Part shown: positions 52,559 to 61,306 of the stretch, in pieces | Position numbering within the stretch: position 1 is the first letter of the stretch | Layout: the number at the start of each line of letters is the position of its first letter | Origin: Tolumonas osonensis | GTDB taxonomy: Bacteria; Pseudomonadota; Gammaproteobacteria; Enterobacterales; Aeromonadaceae | DNA: 64,000 nucleotides | NCBI RefSeq assembly: GCF_014202415.1 | Contig: NZ_JACHGR010000010.1 | Location: forward strand, 62,001 to 126,000 | Reading direction: 5' to 3' | Position numbers and translations under genes: made by a program | The notes under the pieces: generated by a model | What the model was told of the DNA's origin: nothing | The model's input: the letters and a program-made list of their open reading frames with translations, nothing else | Databases searched by the model: none

Positions 52559-53497
52559 TTAACCTAATCTTTTCACGTCAATACGCGCCATCATATCGGC
52601 CAGCTGCTGTTTATTAGGAACACCCACACCAATCTGGGTTACAGCCAGAGCAGACACTGCAGAAGCAAGGCGCAGGATCTGTTCTTTATCCATACCCTGA
52701 CTTAAGCCCCAGGCAAAACCTGCCACCATGGAGTCACCGGCACCGACCGTGCTGACAACTTCCATACGGGGTGGTTTGGCTGCCCAGCATTCGCCATCTG
52801 CACACCAGAGCACACCATCCGCACCGCGAGAGATCACGACGTTGGCGATACCCTCTGCGCAGAGTTTTTCGGCCTGAGCACGCAGTGCTTCTTCGGTGTC
52901 CAGTGGTTGTCCGGCCCATTCAGCCAATTCAACTTCATTCGGCTTAATGAGGAACGGTTTGGCTTCCAGACCTTTGACTAAAGCTTCTTTACTGCTATCA
53001 AACAGTACTTTCGCACCCTTTTGTTGCAGTTTGGCGATCAGGTCACGGCTGGCTTCAGCACTGATACCGCGAGGTAAGCTGCCTGCAAACACGATATATT
53101 CGTATTGTTCCGCCTGACGTAATAAACGAGCTTCGAACTCTTTCAGCTCATCGTCAGCGACAGCCACACCCGGGAAGTTCAGATCGGTCACATCACCGTT
53201 CTCTTCCACCATTTTGACGTTAATACGGGTATCACCCGGTACAGCCATAAAATGATCAGTCAGGCCGTATTGCTTGAACAGATCACGGAAAGCCTGCTGG
53301 TTTCCGGCGCCGAGAATGCCGCTAACGGCAACTTCAGCTCCCAGATCGCGTAACACACGGGCAACGTTGATACCTTTCCCCGCCGGATGCAGACTGCCTG
53401 ATTTAACCACGTTAACGCTGCCAACCTGGATTTGACCGATATGACCGGTTAAATCCAGCGCAGGGTTAAGGGTTACAGTCAGTAAAGGCTTACTCAT
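52559..53497 (-). CDS. fruK: 1-phosphofructokinase
   Basis: This 312-aa PfkB-family kinase has the same length as E. coli FruK and phosphorylates fructose 1-phosphate to fructose 1,6-bisphosphate. The N-terminal TLNPALDLTGHI, GKGINVARVLRDLG, the anion-hole VSTVGAGDSMVAGFAWG with catalytic Asp, and KPNEVELAEWAG are diagnostic. I take the ATG at 53497, which overlaps the fruB stop by 8 bp; 53512 would add five residues. Translation is probably coupled to fruB. High confidence. Confidence 0.96.
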   Translation of the reverse strand: MSKPLLTVTLNPALDLTGHIGQIQVGSVNVVKSGSLHPAGKGINVARVLRDLGAEVAVSGILGAGNQQAFRDLFKQYGLTDHFMAVPGDTRINVKMVEENGDVTDLNFPGVAVADDELKEFEARLLRQAEQYEYIVFAGSLPRGISAEASRDLIAKLQQKGAKVLFDSSKEALVKGLEAKPFLIKPNEVELAEWAGQPLDTEEALRAQAEKLCAEGIANVVISRGADGVLWCADGECWAAKPPRMEVVSTVGAGDSMVAGFAWGLSQGMDKEQILRLASAVSALAVTQIGVGVPNKQQLADMMARIDVKRLG

Positions 53498-54620
53498 GGC
53501 CAGGGCCCTCACCTAAACCTTCGGCAATGGACTGACCGATTTTGGCGATAGCTTGCTGCGCATCATCGCCCTTAGCGATAAATTGCAGACGATGGCCGCT
53601 CTTCACGCCCAGGCTGACAATCTTCATCAGACTTTTGGCGTTGACGGATTTACCATCACCGTCCAGGTTGGCAACCCAGATTTCGCTCTGGAATTCTTTG
53701 GCGACTTTAACCAGTGTCGCGCTCGGACGGGCATGCAGGCCGTGCGGATTGGTAATAGTGAATGTACCTTCCAGACCTTCAATCGGTTTCTCAGTCAGCA
53801 GCTTGATGGCTTTCATGCTGTCAGCAGACCACAGCTGAGCGACGTTTTGTTCACTGATCATATCGACCAGACGTTCTAAGACAGGTTTATGCAGCGCATC
53901 CTGTGCGGCGATCAGCAGCAGACCCTGAACAGGCTGACCAGCATGCTGGAACGGCGTTGCAGGACGAACCAGTGAGACGGCAGTGCGTTTGACACCAACA
54001 TTGGTGCGAGCCAGCCACAGACCTTGACCCATCCATACCGGAGAGGAAGCCTGGATATTGGAAGTGCCGCTTGCATCCAGTGCGCCGCCGTTTTGCAGTA
54101 ATACACAGGCGGTTGATTGCAGACCCAGAATATCCTGAGCAGAGGCCTGCAGTTGTACAGTGCTGTTATCTAACAGCAGTGTCGGAGTAGGTTTCTGACC
54201 ACTCAGTAATTTAGCTAAATCAGCAGTGCTCTTGCAGTGCTTGATATAATCAGCAACAGAATCGTCAGCCAGAACACGGGTCAGCTGACGCAGAATGCCC
54301 AGATGTTCGTCTGAACGGGCGGCGATACCGATAACGACATGCGCAATCTGACCATCACCCCAGTTAACGCCGTCAGCAAAATGTAATACACGAACACCGG
54401 TCTGTTTGACCTGTTCACGGGTATCAGTGGTACCATGTGGAATAGCAATACCGTTACCCAGATAAGTGGAGTTCTGAGTCTCGCGACGCAGCATCCCATC
54501 AACATAAGGTGCTTCGATCAGCCCCGCCTCGACCATCTTCTGTGCCACCATACGAATGGCACCTTGCTTGTCATCGGCTTTAGCCCCCAATTGGATATCT
54601 TGTTCCGCCAGTGTCAGCAT
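53490..54620 (-). CDS. fruB: Fructose PTS diphosphoryl transfer protein (EIIA-HPr fusion)
   Basis: This 376-aa protein, the same length as E. coli FruB (FPr), joins an N-terminal EIIA domain (phospho-His62 in IAIPHGTTD), a central linker/receiver-like domain and a C-terminal HPr domain (about 285-370) with His296 in NPHGLHARP and the regulatory-type KSLMKIVSLGVK. It carries phosphate from enzyme I to FruA, bypassing HPr. It is the first gene of the operon, transcribed away from cra. High confidence. Confidence 0.97.
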   Translation of the reverse strand: MLTLAEQDIQLGAKADDKQGAIRMVAQKMVEAGLIEAPYVDGMLRRETQNSTYLGNGIAIPHGTTDTREQVKQTGVRVLHFADGVNWGDGQIAHVVIGIAARSDEHLGILRQLTRVLADDSVADYIKHCKSTADLAKLLSGQKPTPTLLLDNSTVQLQASAQDILGLQSTACVLLQNGGALDASGTSNIQASSPVWMGQGLWLARTNVGVKRTAVSLVRPATPFQHAGQPVQGLLLIAAQDALHKPVLERLVDMISEQNVAQLWSADSMKAIKLLTEKPIEGLEGTFTITNPHGLHARPSATLVKVAKEFQSEIWVANLDGDGKSVNAKSLMKIVSLGVKSGHRLQFIAKGDDAQQAIAKIGQSIAEGLGEGPGHE

Positions 54621-54677
54621 GGCGTGTACCTCTCTTATAGTTGTGTCAGATATATAACATAGAACAAATCGTAGAAC

Positions 54678-54689
54678 TCAAACGATTCA
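54678..54689. promoter_or_regulatory. Cra-like site near fruB
   Basis: TCAAACGATTCA matches TGAAACGNTTCA at all but one position. It lies 58 bp upstream of the fruB start, in good position to repress fruBKA until fructose 1-phosphate releases Cra. Confidence 0.7.
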
Positions 54690-54763
54690 CCCATCCATAT
54701 TCTGATCTATTTGCTGCAACCTTGGGTAGTAAGTTTGCAACTCTCGTTTTGCCAAAAAATAGA

Positions 54764-54776
54764 TTAATCGTTTCAG
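54764..54776. promoter_or_regulatory. Cra-like site, middle of the fruB-cra gap
   Basis: TTAATCGTTTCAG reads CTGAAACGATTAA on the other strand, a good left half and a weaker right half of the Cra consensus. Confidence 0.6.
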
Positions 54777-54783
54777 TTCATAT

Positions 54784-54799
54784 GCTGTATCGTTTCAGC
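54784..54799. promoter_or_regulatory. Cra-like palindrome near cra
   Basis: GCTGTATCGTTTCAGC is a near-perfect palindrome; the other strand reads GCTGAAACGATACAGC, close to the canonical GCTGAAACGTTTCAGC. It lies ~90 bp before the cra start and 8 bp from the middle site, so the two may be bound together. Confidence 0.75.
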
Positions 54800-54887
54800 T
54801 AGATATTCAAGAGCTGGTTAATGTATAATCACCAGTAATTTGAAGTAGTGCACAATATACAGCAATAGCAAACGAGATAGGTCCCCA

Positions 54888-55883
54888 ATGAAGCTTGAAG
54901 AGATCGCGCGTCTGGCGGGCGTATCCCGCACAACAGCAAGCTATGTGGTGAATGGCAAGGCTGAACAACACCGTATCAGTGAAAAAACCCGTGAGCGGGT
55001 GATGGCGGTTGTCAATCAGTACAACTATAAGCCTGATCAGGCCGCGACAGCGCTGCGATTGGGCAGTAGCCGGCTGTTTGGCTTTATCCTGCCTGATCTT
55101 GAGAACACCAGTTATGCCCGTCTGGCGAAACTGCTGGAGGCGGGGGCCCGGGCACATGGTTTCCAACTGATCATCACCTGTTCGGATGATGATCCGGAAA
55201 CAGAAAAAGCGCTGGCTGAAATGCTGATCTCGCGCCGTATTGATGCTTTGCTGGTGTCTACTGTACTGGATCCTTATAACGATTTTTATCCCCGTTTGCA
55301 GCAGAAAGGCTTGCCGGTGATTGCGATTGACCGTGCGCTGGATGACGAGAAATTTGCCTCTGTCATCAGTGAAGATCTGGACGGCGCGATCAAACTGACT
55401 AATTCTTTATTATCACCACTGCCTGCCAGTATCGGTTTGCTGGGTGCCGTGGCCGATCTGGGAATTTCCTGTGAGCGTGAGCGCGGATTCCGTGCTGCCT
55501 TGCGCGCGGCCAATATCCCGGTGGAACCGCTGATTGCTTATGGTGAACATTTCAGCCGTAGTGAAGGTGCCCGGATCTGTGCCGACTGGATCGCCAGAGG
55601 TGTGATGCCAGAAGCGCTGGTGACAACCTCGTATGTGCTACTGGAAGGGGTGCTTGATACCTTGCAGGGATATCCGGAGCTGATGCAGAAACTGCGGTTA
55701 GCTACCTTTGGTGATAACCAGTTACTGGATTTTCTGCCGGTTAAAGTAAATGCCTTGCCGCAACAATTTTCACTGATTGCTGATCGGGCGCTGGCATTGG
55801 CGCTGGCAGCCACAGAACATCATTACCAGCCGGGCGTTGATGTTATTCCGCGTCGTCTGAAAGTGCGCAGTCATGCCGGATGA
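54888..55883 (+). CDS. cra: Catabolite repressor/activator Cra (FruR)
   Basis: This 331-aa LacI/GalR-family regulator (E. coli Cra 334 aa) has an N-terminal helix-turn-helix MKLEEIARLAGVSRTTASYVVNGK, then the hinge region YKPDQAATALRLGSSRL and the sugar-binding domain (FGFILPDLENTSYARLAKLLE; ERERGFRAAL). It senses fructose 1-phosphate and controls the fru operon and central carbon flow. It is divergent from fruBKA, with three Cra-like sites between. High confidence. Confidence 0.95.
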   Translation: MKLEEIARLAGVSRTTASYVVNGKAEQHRISEKTRERVMAVVNQYNYKPDQAATALRLGSSRLFGFILPDLENTSYARLAKLLEAGARAHGFQLIITCSDDDPETEKALAEMLISRRIDALLVSTVLDPYNDFYPRLQQKGLPVIAIDRALDDEKFASVISEDLDGAIKLTNSLLSPLPASIGLLGAVADLGISCERERGFRAALRAANIPVEPLIAYGEHFSRSEGARICADWIARGVMPEALVTTSYVLLEGVLDTLQGYPELMQKLRLATFGDNQLLDFLPVKVNALPQQFSLIADRALALALAATEHHYQPGVDVIPRRLKVRSHAG

Positions 55884-55939
55884 GCGGTTACTGATGGTGA
55901 AAAAGTCTGATTCTGAATAGTACAGGTATGGAGCGTAAT

Positions 55940-56407
55940 ATGAAGATAGCAATGGCCAGTGATCATGCAGGGTTTGCTCTGAAAGAAGAGATCAAGACCT
56001 ATCTGCAGAACCAGGGACATGAAGTCCTGGATTTCGGAGCGCACAGTGAAGACGCCTGCGATTTACCTGATACGGTTTATCCGGCGTCGTTAGCCGTGGG
56101 TGAAGGTAAAGCGGATCGCGGGATTTTCGTTGATGGCGTGGGTTATGGCAGTGCCATGATTGCCAACAAAATCTATGGTGTTTACGCGGCAGTTTGTCAG
56201 GATCCTTTCTGTGCCAATCTGGCGCGTTCCCACTCTGATACCAATGTGTTGTGTATCGGCGGCAAGATTATCGGCTCAGCCATTGCGATGGAAATCGTGA
56301 AAACCTGGATGACGACCGAATATCTGGGCGACACAGAAGAAAAATATCGTCGCCGGGTAGGGAAAGTACAGGCGATTGCAGAAAAACATCTGCAAAAACT
56401 CGGCTGA
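55940..56407 (+). CDS. RpiB/LacA/LacB-family protein lacking the catalytic cysteine
   Basis: This 155-aa protein has the RpiB fold motifs: SDHAGFALKEEI at the N-terminus, IANKIYGVYAAVC and the His in SHSDTNVLCIGGKIIG. Enzymes of the E. coli RpiB type have Cys in LICGTGxG; here the segment reads FVDGVGYGSA, with Asp65 in place of that cysteine. It may isomerise a different sugar phosphate or use another base. GGAG sits 6 nt before the ATG at 55940 (55928 is less likely). It follows cra by 56 bp on the same strand. Family sure, reaction unknown. Confidence 0.82.
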   Translation: MKIAMASDHAGFALKEEIKTYLQNQGHEVLDFGAHSEDACDLPDTVYPASLAVGEGKADRGIFVDGVGYGSAMIANKIYGVYAAVCQDPFCANLARSHSDTNVLCIGGKIIGSAIAMEIVKTWMTTEYLGDTEEKYRRRVGKVQAIAEKHLQKLG

Positions 56408-56553
56408 TTTTCCGCAATGCGGGCTATTGCAATGATGGTCCGCATTTCCAGAGATCTTAGAAAACGGGAATCATCTTTACAGATGGCGGATTGTTTTTTC
56501 CATTAAAAAACCGTCTAATCAACTCCTCTTTCCTCGCCGTACTTTTCCATACT

Positions 56554-57924
56554 ATGAGTTCTGTATCTGTCGTCCGATCTCAGTCACTGTTTCAGATAAC
56601 CTGGCCATTATTTATTGATCTGGCGCTGCACTTTCTGACAGCGGCACTGAACACCTTCATGATCAGCCACGTTTCTTATCAGGCCGTGGCCGCATTGTCC
56701 GTGGGGAATCAGTTCTTTGATGTCAGTATTACGCTTTTCAACTTTGTGGGTATTGGTTCCAGTGTCGTGATCACCCAGTATCTGGGCGCCGGACAACGGG
56801 ATGTTGCCAGAAAAGTAGTACAGCAGTCGGTTGGTTTTAATGCCTTAATCGGTTTAATTGTGGCACTCGGGGTATTTTTCGGTGCGACGCCAATCCTGCA
56901 ATTGATGAATATGCCTGAAAACCTGCAGACCATGGGGCATATCTATCTGCAAATTATTGCGTTGTGTCTGCTGCCGGAAGCCATTGCGCTTTGTCTGGCG
57001 GCCAGCCTGAGGGCTTATGGACATACCCGGGAAGCCATGTATGTCACGGTGATAGTCAATCTGGTCACTCTGGTCGGCAACGCCCTGCTGCTTTATGGCT
57101 GGTTTGGTTTGCCGCAGATGTCGGTCGGCGGTGTGGCCTGGTCGACGGTAGTCGGACGTATTGTGGGCGTCATGTTGCTGGTCTGGCTGATTCGTCAGCG
57201 TATCGGTTTACAACTGCGCTGGCGTGAATGTTGCCGTTTTTCCACTGAGATCATTCGCAAGATCATGAAGATCGGCTTACCGGCGGCCGGTGAAAATCTG
57301 TCGTGGATGTTGCAAATGATGGTGATCACGTCCTTTGTCGCGCTGCTTGGCGACAAAATGCTGGCAACCCAGTCTTATTTCTTTCAGATCAGTCTGTTTG
57401 TGATGTTATTCGGGATCGCGATCGGCCTGGGTACCGAGATCATGATTGGTCATCTGGTTGGTGCCGGGGAGCTGGATCAGGCCTATCACCGTCTGATGCG
57501 CAGTCTGAAGATCGGGCTGGTGGTGACGGTGCTATCCGTCATGCTGGTCGTGATATCCGGCCCTTACCTGATGAAGTTATTTACTTCGGATGCCATCATT
57601 CTGGCGACGGCCGGTCAGCTGTTCTTGCTGAGCCTGATTCTGGAGCCGGGACGTACCTTCAATATTATTGTGATCAGTTCATTGCGGGCCACGGGTGATG
57701 CCCGGTTCCCGTTCCGGATGGCACTGCTTTCCATGTGGGGCATTGCTATCCCGGTGGCGTATCTGTGCGGTATCCACTGGGGCTGGGGACTGGTTGGGAT
57801 CTGGTGCGGCTTCGTTGTGGATGAATGGGTGCGGGGACTCACGATGTTCTGGCGCTGGCGTAGCCGTCGCTGGGAGAAAAAAGTGCTGGTGCAGCGTCCC
57901 GCATCAGCCAGACAGGCACCGTAG
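56554..57924 (+). CDS. MATE-family efflux transporter
   Basis: This 456-aa protein has 12 membrane segments in two homologous halves, each opening with a MATE-type block (ALNTFMISHVSYQAVAALSVG in the first, GLPAAGENLSWMLQMMVITSF in the second). Such proteins export cationic drugs or metabolites with sodium or proton antiport. I choose the ATG at 56554; the frame is open to a TTG at 56491 with GGCGGA before it, so the start is uncertain. The tail is basic (RWRSRRWEKK). It is related in layout to E. coli YeeO/DinF-type members; substrate unknown. Confidence 0.85.
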   Translation: MSSVSVVRSQSLFQITWPLFIDLALHFLTAALNTFMISHVSYQAVAALSVGNQFFDVSITLFNFVGIGSSVVITQYLGAGQRDVARKVVQQSVGFNALIGLIVALGVFFGATPILQLMNMPENLQTMGHIYLQIIALCLLPEAIALCLAASLRAYGHTREAMYVTVIVNLVTLVGNALLLYGWFGLPQMSVGGVAWSTVVGRIVGVMLLVWLIRQRIGLQLRWRECCRFSTEIIRKIMKIGLPAAGENLSWMLQMMVITSFVALLGDKMLATQSYFFQISLFVMLFGIAIGLGTEIMIGHLVGAGELDQAYHRLMRSLKIGLVVTVLSVMLVVISGPYLMKLFTSDAIILATAGQLFLLSLILEPGRTFNIIVISSLRATGDARFPFRMALLSMWGIAIPVAYLCGIHWGWGLVGIWCGFVVDEWVRGLTMFWRWRSRRWEKKVLVQRPASARQAP

Positions 57925-57948
57925 TACCTGTCTTTTCGGAATAAAACA

Positions 57949-59337
57949 TCAATCCTGCTGCAAGGCCGGATTACCGCCCAGCGCCTGATACAGCGCCATC
58001 TGGGTGGTGAGTTGCAGATAACGGTTTTGCAACAGTTCTTTTTCGGCACTACGGCGGTTTTCCTGCTGTTCCAGCCAGTCCTGCATTGCAATCTCGCCAG
58101 CGTGATAGCGTACGGCGGTGATCTGTTCTGTTTGCCGGGCTAACGCTAATGCATGTGTCAGTTGTGAAGCGGCGTTCAGATAATGCTGACGGGCGGACAA
58201 CTGATTCTCCACTTCGGATAAGGCGGTATAGAACGTTTGCCGGAAATTGCGGATCGTCTGTTCGTAGACAACCTGTTGCTTGGCGATATTCAGGCGGGTC
58301 GTCTGCCATTCGACAAAAGGCAGTGTGAGCCCAGCACCCAGGCTGCCGGCCGGATTGTGCAAAACGGACTGTAACTGCCCGCTGCTGGTACCTAATGCAC
58401 TGGTCAGGCTGAATGTCGGATAGTAGCTTTTGGCTATGTACTGCCGGGTCGCATATTCAGAACGTAGCCGTAACTCAGCGGCTTTCACATCAGGTCGGTG
58501 TGCCAGGACATCGGCCGGTAAACCGGCCGGGATTTCCGGTATGGGGGTCGTTGGCAGCGAGTTCGGTAGGGATGAACCTTTTCCCGGCGGCTGATCGAGC
58601 AAAATGGCCAGTGCATTCTGGTTTTCCTCTCTTTGCCTGAGGAGATCTTCCAGACTGGCCAGCTGACTGGCGACACTCTGTTCAGCCTGTAAGACATCCA
58701 GTTTGCTGTTAGCTCCGGCCTGATAATGTGCATCCGCTATTTTTAATGCCTGTCGGGTATATTCCAGACTCTGCTGGTTAATCAGGATTTGCTCATTCAG
58801 ATAACCCTGTTTCCAATAGAGGGTTGCCGTCGTGCCAATCAGTGACAATGCGACTGCCTGCCGATCCTGTGCTGTCGCCTCAGCTTCGAAATTGGCAGCA
58901 GCCCGTTCATCGGCCAGCTTTCCCCACAGATCAAGCTCATAATTCAGGGAAAGGGCCGTGCTGTATGTGGTCGTATTGGCATTATCCGCAGCGGTATCCT
59001 GCCAGGTCTTTTGCTTTTCTGCGCCGAGAGTGGCAGTCACATCCGGTGTCAGATTGGTGGCCGTGAGGCCTGCATTCAGACGAGCCTGTCTGACTTTTAA
59101 TGCGGCTACCGCCAAATCGTTATTTTTTCCCAGTACCTGCCGGATGAGCCGATCCAGTTCTGGATCCTGAAAAGTCAGCCACCAGTGTTCTTCTTTGAGG
59201 ATATCGTTGGCCGATAATGTGCCGTCCTTCCATTGTGCTGGAACAGCAGGCGACAAGTCTTGTGGTGGTGGCGTAGTGTGCTGACTGCAGGCCGCTAACA
59301 GGTAGAACGAAAGATAGAGATACAAACGTTTATTCAC
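57949..59337 (-). CDS. TolC-like outer-membrane efflux lipoprotein (NodT family)
   Basis: This 462-aa outer-membrane factor has a signal peptide ending in the lipobox LAAC, so it is lipid-anchored unlike TolC itself. The two repeated outer-membrane efflux (OEP) domains include LNYELDLWGKL, ALSLIGTTATLYW, LAHRPDVKAAELRL and AGLTLPFVEW. The start is the GTG at 59337, which overlaps the macB end by 8 bp; the ATG at 59406 lies inside macB. As part of a macA-macB-outer membrane operon it completes a dedicated tripartite pump. Confident on family. Confidence 0.88.
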   Translation of the reverse strand: MNKRLYLYLSFYLLAACSQHTTPPPQDLSPAVPAQWKDGTLSANDILKEEHWWLTFQDPELDRLIRQVLGKNNDLAVAALKVRQARLNAGLTATNLTPDVTATLGAEKQKTWQDTAADNANTTTYSTALSLNYELDLWGKLADERAAANFEAEATAQDRQAVALSLIGTTATLYWKQGYLNEQILINQQSLEYTRQALKIADAHYQAGANSKLDVLQAEQSVASQLASLEDLLRQREENQNALAILLDQPPGKGSSLPNSLPTTPIPEIPAGLPADVLAHRPDVKAAELRLRSEYATRQYIAKSYYPTFSLTSALGTSSGQLQSVLHNPAGSLGAGLTLPFVEWQTTRLNIAKQQVVYEQTIRNFRQTFYTALSEVENQLSARQHYLNAASQLTHALALARQTEQITAVRYHAGEIAMQDWLEQQENRRSAEKELLQNRYLQLTTQMALYQALGGNPALQQD

Positions 59338-61306
59338 GGGCGAGGGCCTCAATGGGATTAAGCCGGGCGGCATTGCGGGCAGGCAGGTAGCCAAAAAGAA
59401 CACCAATCAGTGATGAACATAAAAACGCGGCAATCAGTGACCAGACTGAAAAAGCCATCTGCATGCTGCTGACCAGCATGGAGAAGATAATACTGACACC
59501 AAACGAACAGACAATGCCCAGCGTGCCGCCAAGCAGACAGACCATGATCGCCTCGATCAGAAACTGCTGCAGAATATCCTGCTGACGAGCGCCGACCGCC
59601 ATGCGGATCCCGATTTCGCGGGTTCGTTCGGTAACGGACACCAGCATGATGTTCATCACCCCGATACCACCCACAATCAGCGAAATCACGGCAATGGATG
59701 AGATCAACAGTGTCAGAGTAGCCGTCGTTTTCTCTATCGTTTGCAAAATACTGTCACTGTTACGGGTATAGAAATCTTTCCGGCCATGGGTCCGGGTTAA
59801 GAGTTTAATAATCTGCTGTTCCGCAACACTGCTGGAAACGCCCTCCTTGATCCGAACAGAAACAGAACTGAAATAATGCTGTCCCATCAAGCGATACATC
59901 GCCGCCGTATAGGGCAACCAGATATTCAGGTTTTGTGTGTCAAAGGTGCTCTTTTTTTCTGCCGTGACGCCGATGATACGGCAGGGCAGATTATTCAGCA
60001 GGAGTACGTTTCCGACGGGGTTGATGCGTTCCCCATAGAGTTTGAGTCGTGTGTTATGGTCGATCACTACCACTGGTTCCAACTGCTCAACCGCTTTCTG
60101 ATCAAAGGATTTGCCAAATGCCATCTGCAGGTCCTTTACCTGAAAATATTGTCCGGCAACACCAAATACCATGGCACTGAGCGCTTTGTCTCCATTACGA
60201 ACCAAGGCGGTAGTACTGACGCTGGGGGTAACACTGTCGGTATAAACCTGCCCGTTCAGCAAAGGCAAATCCTGGGGCGTCAGTGTCTGAATGGCGCTGG
60301 CATTTCTGTCTCCCCAGTCTTTACCGGGATAGATATCGATAGTATTGGTTCCCATCGAGCTGATATCGCTGATGACTTTGTTACGGGCACCCTGACCGAC
60401 CGCAACGACGCTGACCACCGCGGTGATCCCGATAATGATACCCAGCATGGTTAACAAGGTTCGCATCCTATGGGTCAGCATGGAAATCCAGGCCATTGTG
60501 AAGGCTTCGGAAAATCGTGACCATTGCCGGCTCCACCAACTGGCTGACTGCTGATCCGAAGGCTGCATCGTGAACTGTTTTTCAGTCCGGGGTGAATCAA
60601 TCGCACAAGCTGTCTGACGACGATCCGCAATGATATGCCCGTCACTGATTTCAATAACGCGTTCCGCATGTGCCGCAATATTCTGATCGTGTGTAACCAG
60701 TACAATCGTATGGCCCTGCTGGTGAAGCTCCCGGAGGATCTGCATCACCTCCTTGCCACTTTGGCTATCCAAGGCACCGGTGGGTTCATCAGCCAGAATG
60801 ACGTCACCGCCATTCATCAATGCGCGGGCAATACTGACGCGTTGTTGTTGTCCGCCGGAAAGCTGACCCGGACGACTATTTTGCTTGTCGGCCAGTCCTA
60901 AACGTTCCAACAGAGAATTGGCCCGCTGGAGCCGCTCATGTTTGTGCTTTGCCGCATATATCGCCGGGATCTCTACGTTACTTGCGGCTCTCAGATGAGG
61001 CAGCAGATGGTAACGCTGGAAGATAAAACCGAAACAGTCCCGGCGCAGATCGGCCAGCTGATCACTGTTCAGCGTCGCTGTGCTCTGGCCATTAACCAGA
61101 TAGTCACCACTGCTGGGATGATCCAGGCATCCCAATATATTCATTAGTGTTGATTTGCCTGAACCGGAAGCCCCGATGATCGCCACCATCTCTCCCGCAT
61201 GGATTTTGAGGCTGACTTCGTGCAGTACGGTAAGGCGATCATCGCCACTCTGGAAATGGCGGTTGACCTGCTTCAGCGCCATTAATGGTGTTGGCTCAGT
61301 CATCAT
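59330..61306 (-). CDS. macB: MacB-type ABC transporter (ATPase-permease fusion)
   Basis: This 658-aa protein (E. coli MacB 648 aa) has an N-terminal ABC domain with GASGSGKST, the signature LSGGQQQRVSIARAL and VILADEPTGALD. Its transmembrane domain has helices near 285, 535, 585 and 620, a large periplasmic MacB-PCD domain between the first two, and the FtsX-like IGGIGVMNIMLVSVTERTREIG. It works by mechanotransmission with MacA and the outer-membrane factor to export macrolides, toxins or lipids. The start overlaps macA by 1 bp. High confidence on family. Confidence 0.93.
   Translation of the reverse strand: MMTEPTPLMALKQVNRHFQSGDDRLTVLHEVSLKIHAGEMVAIIGASGSGKSTLMNILGCLDHPSSGDYLVNGQSTATLNSDQLADLRRDCFGFIFQRYHLLPHLRAASNVEIPAIYAAKHKHERLQRANSLLERLGLADKQNSRPGQLSGGQQQRVSIARALMNGGDVILADEPTGALDSQSGKEVMQILRELHQQGHTIVLVTHDQNIAAHAERVIEISDGHIIADRRQTACAIDSPRTEKQFTMQPSDQQSASWWSRQWSRFSEAFTMAWISMLTHRMRTLLTMLGIIIGITAVVSVVAVGQGARNKVISDISSMGTNTIDIYPGKDWGDRNASAIQTLTPQDLPLLNGQVYTDSVTPSVSTTALVRNGDKALSAMVFGVAGQYFQVKDLQMAFGKSFDQKAVEQLEPVVVIDHNTRLKLYGERINPVGNVLLLNNLPCRIIGVTAEKKSTFDTQNLNIWLPYTAAMYRLMGQHYFSSVSVRIKEGVSSSVAEQQIIKLLTRTHGRKDFYTRNSDSILQTIEKTTATLTLLISSIAVISLIVGGIGVMNIMLVSVTERTREIGIRMAVGARQQDILQQFLIEAIMVCLLGGTLGIVCSFGVSIIFSMLVSSMQMAFSVWSLIAAFLCSSLIGVLFGYLPARNAARLNPIEALARE

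Noticed and set aside
57303-57698. 131-codon frame inside the MATE transporter gene
   Set aside because: It is a different phase of a clear 12-span transporter gene, with Asp/Gly/Arg-rich shadow composition.
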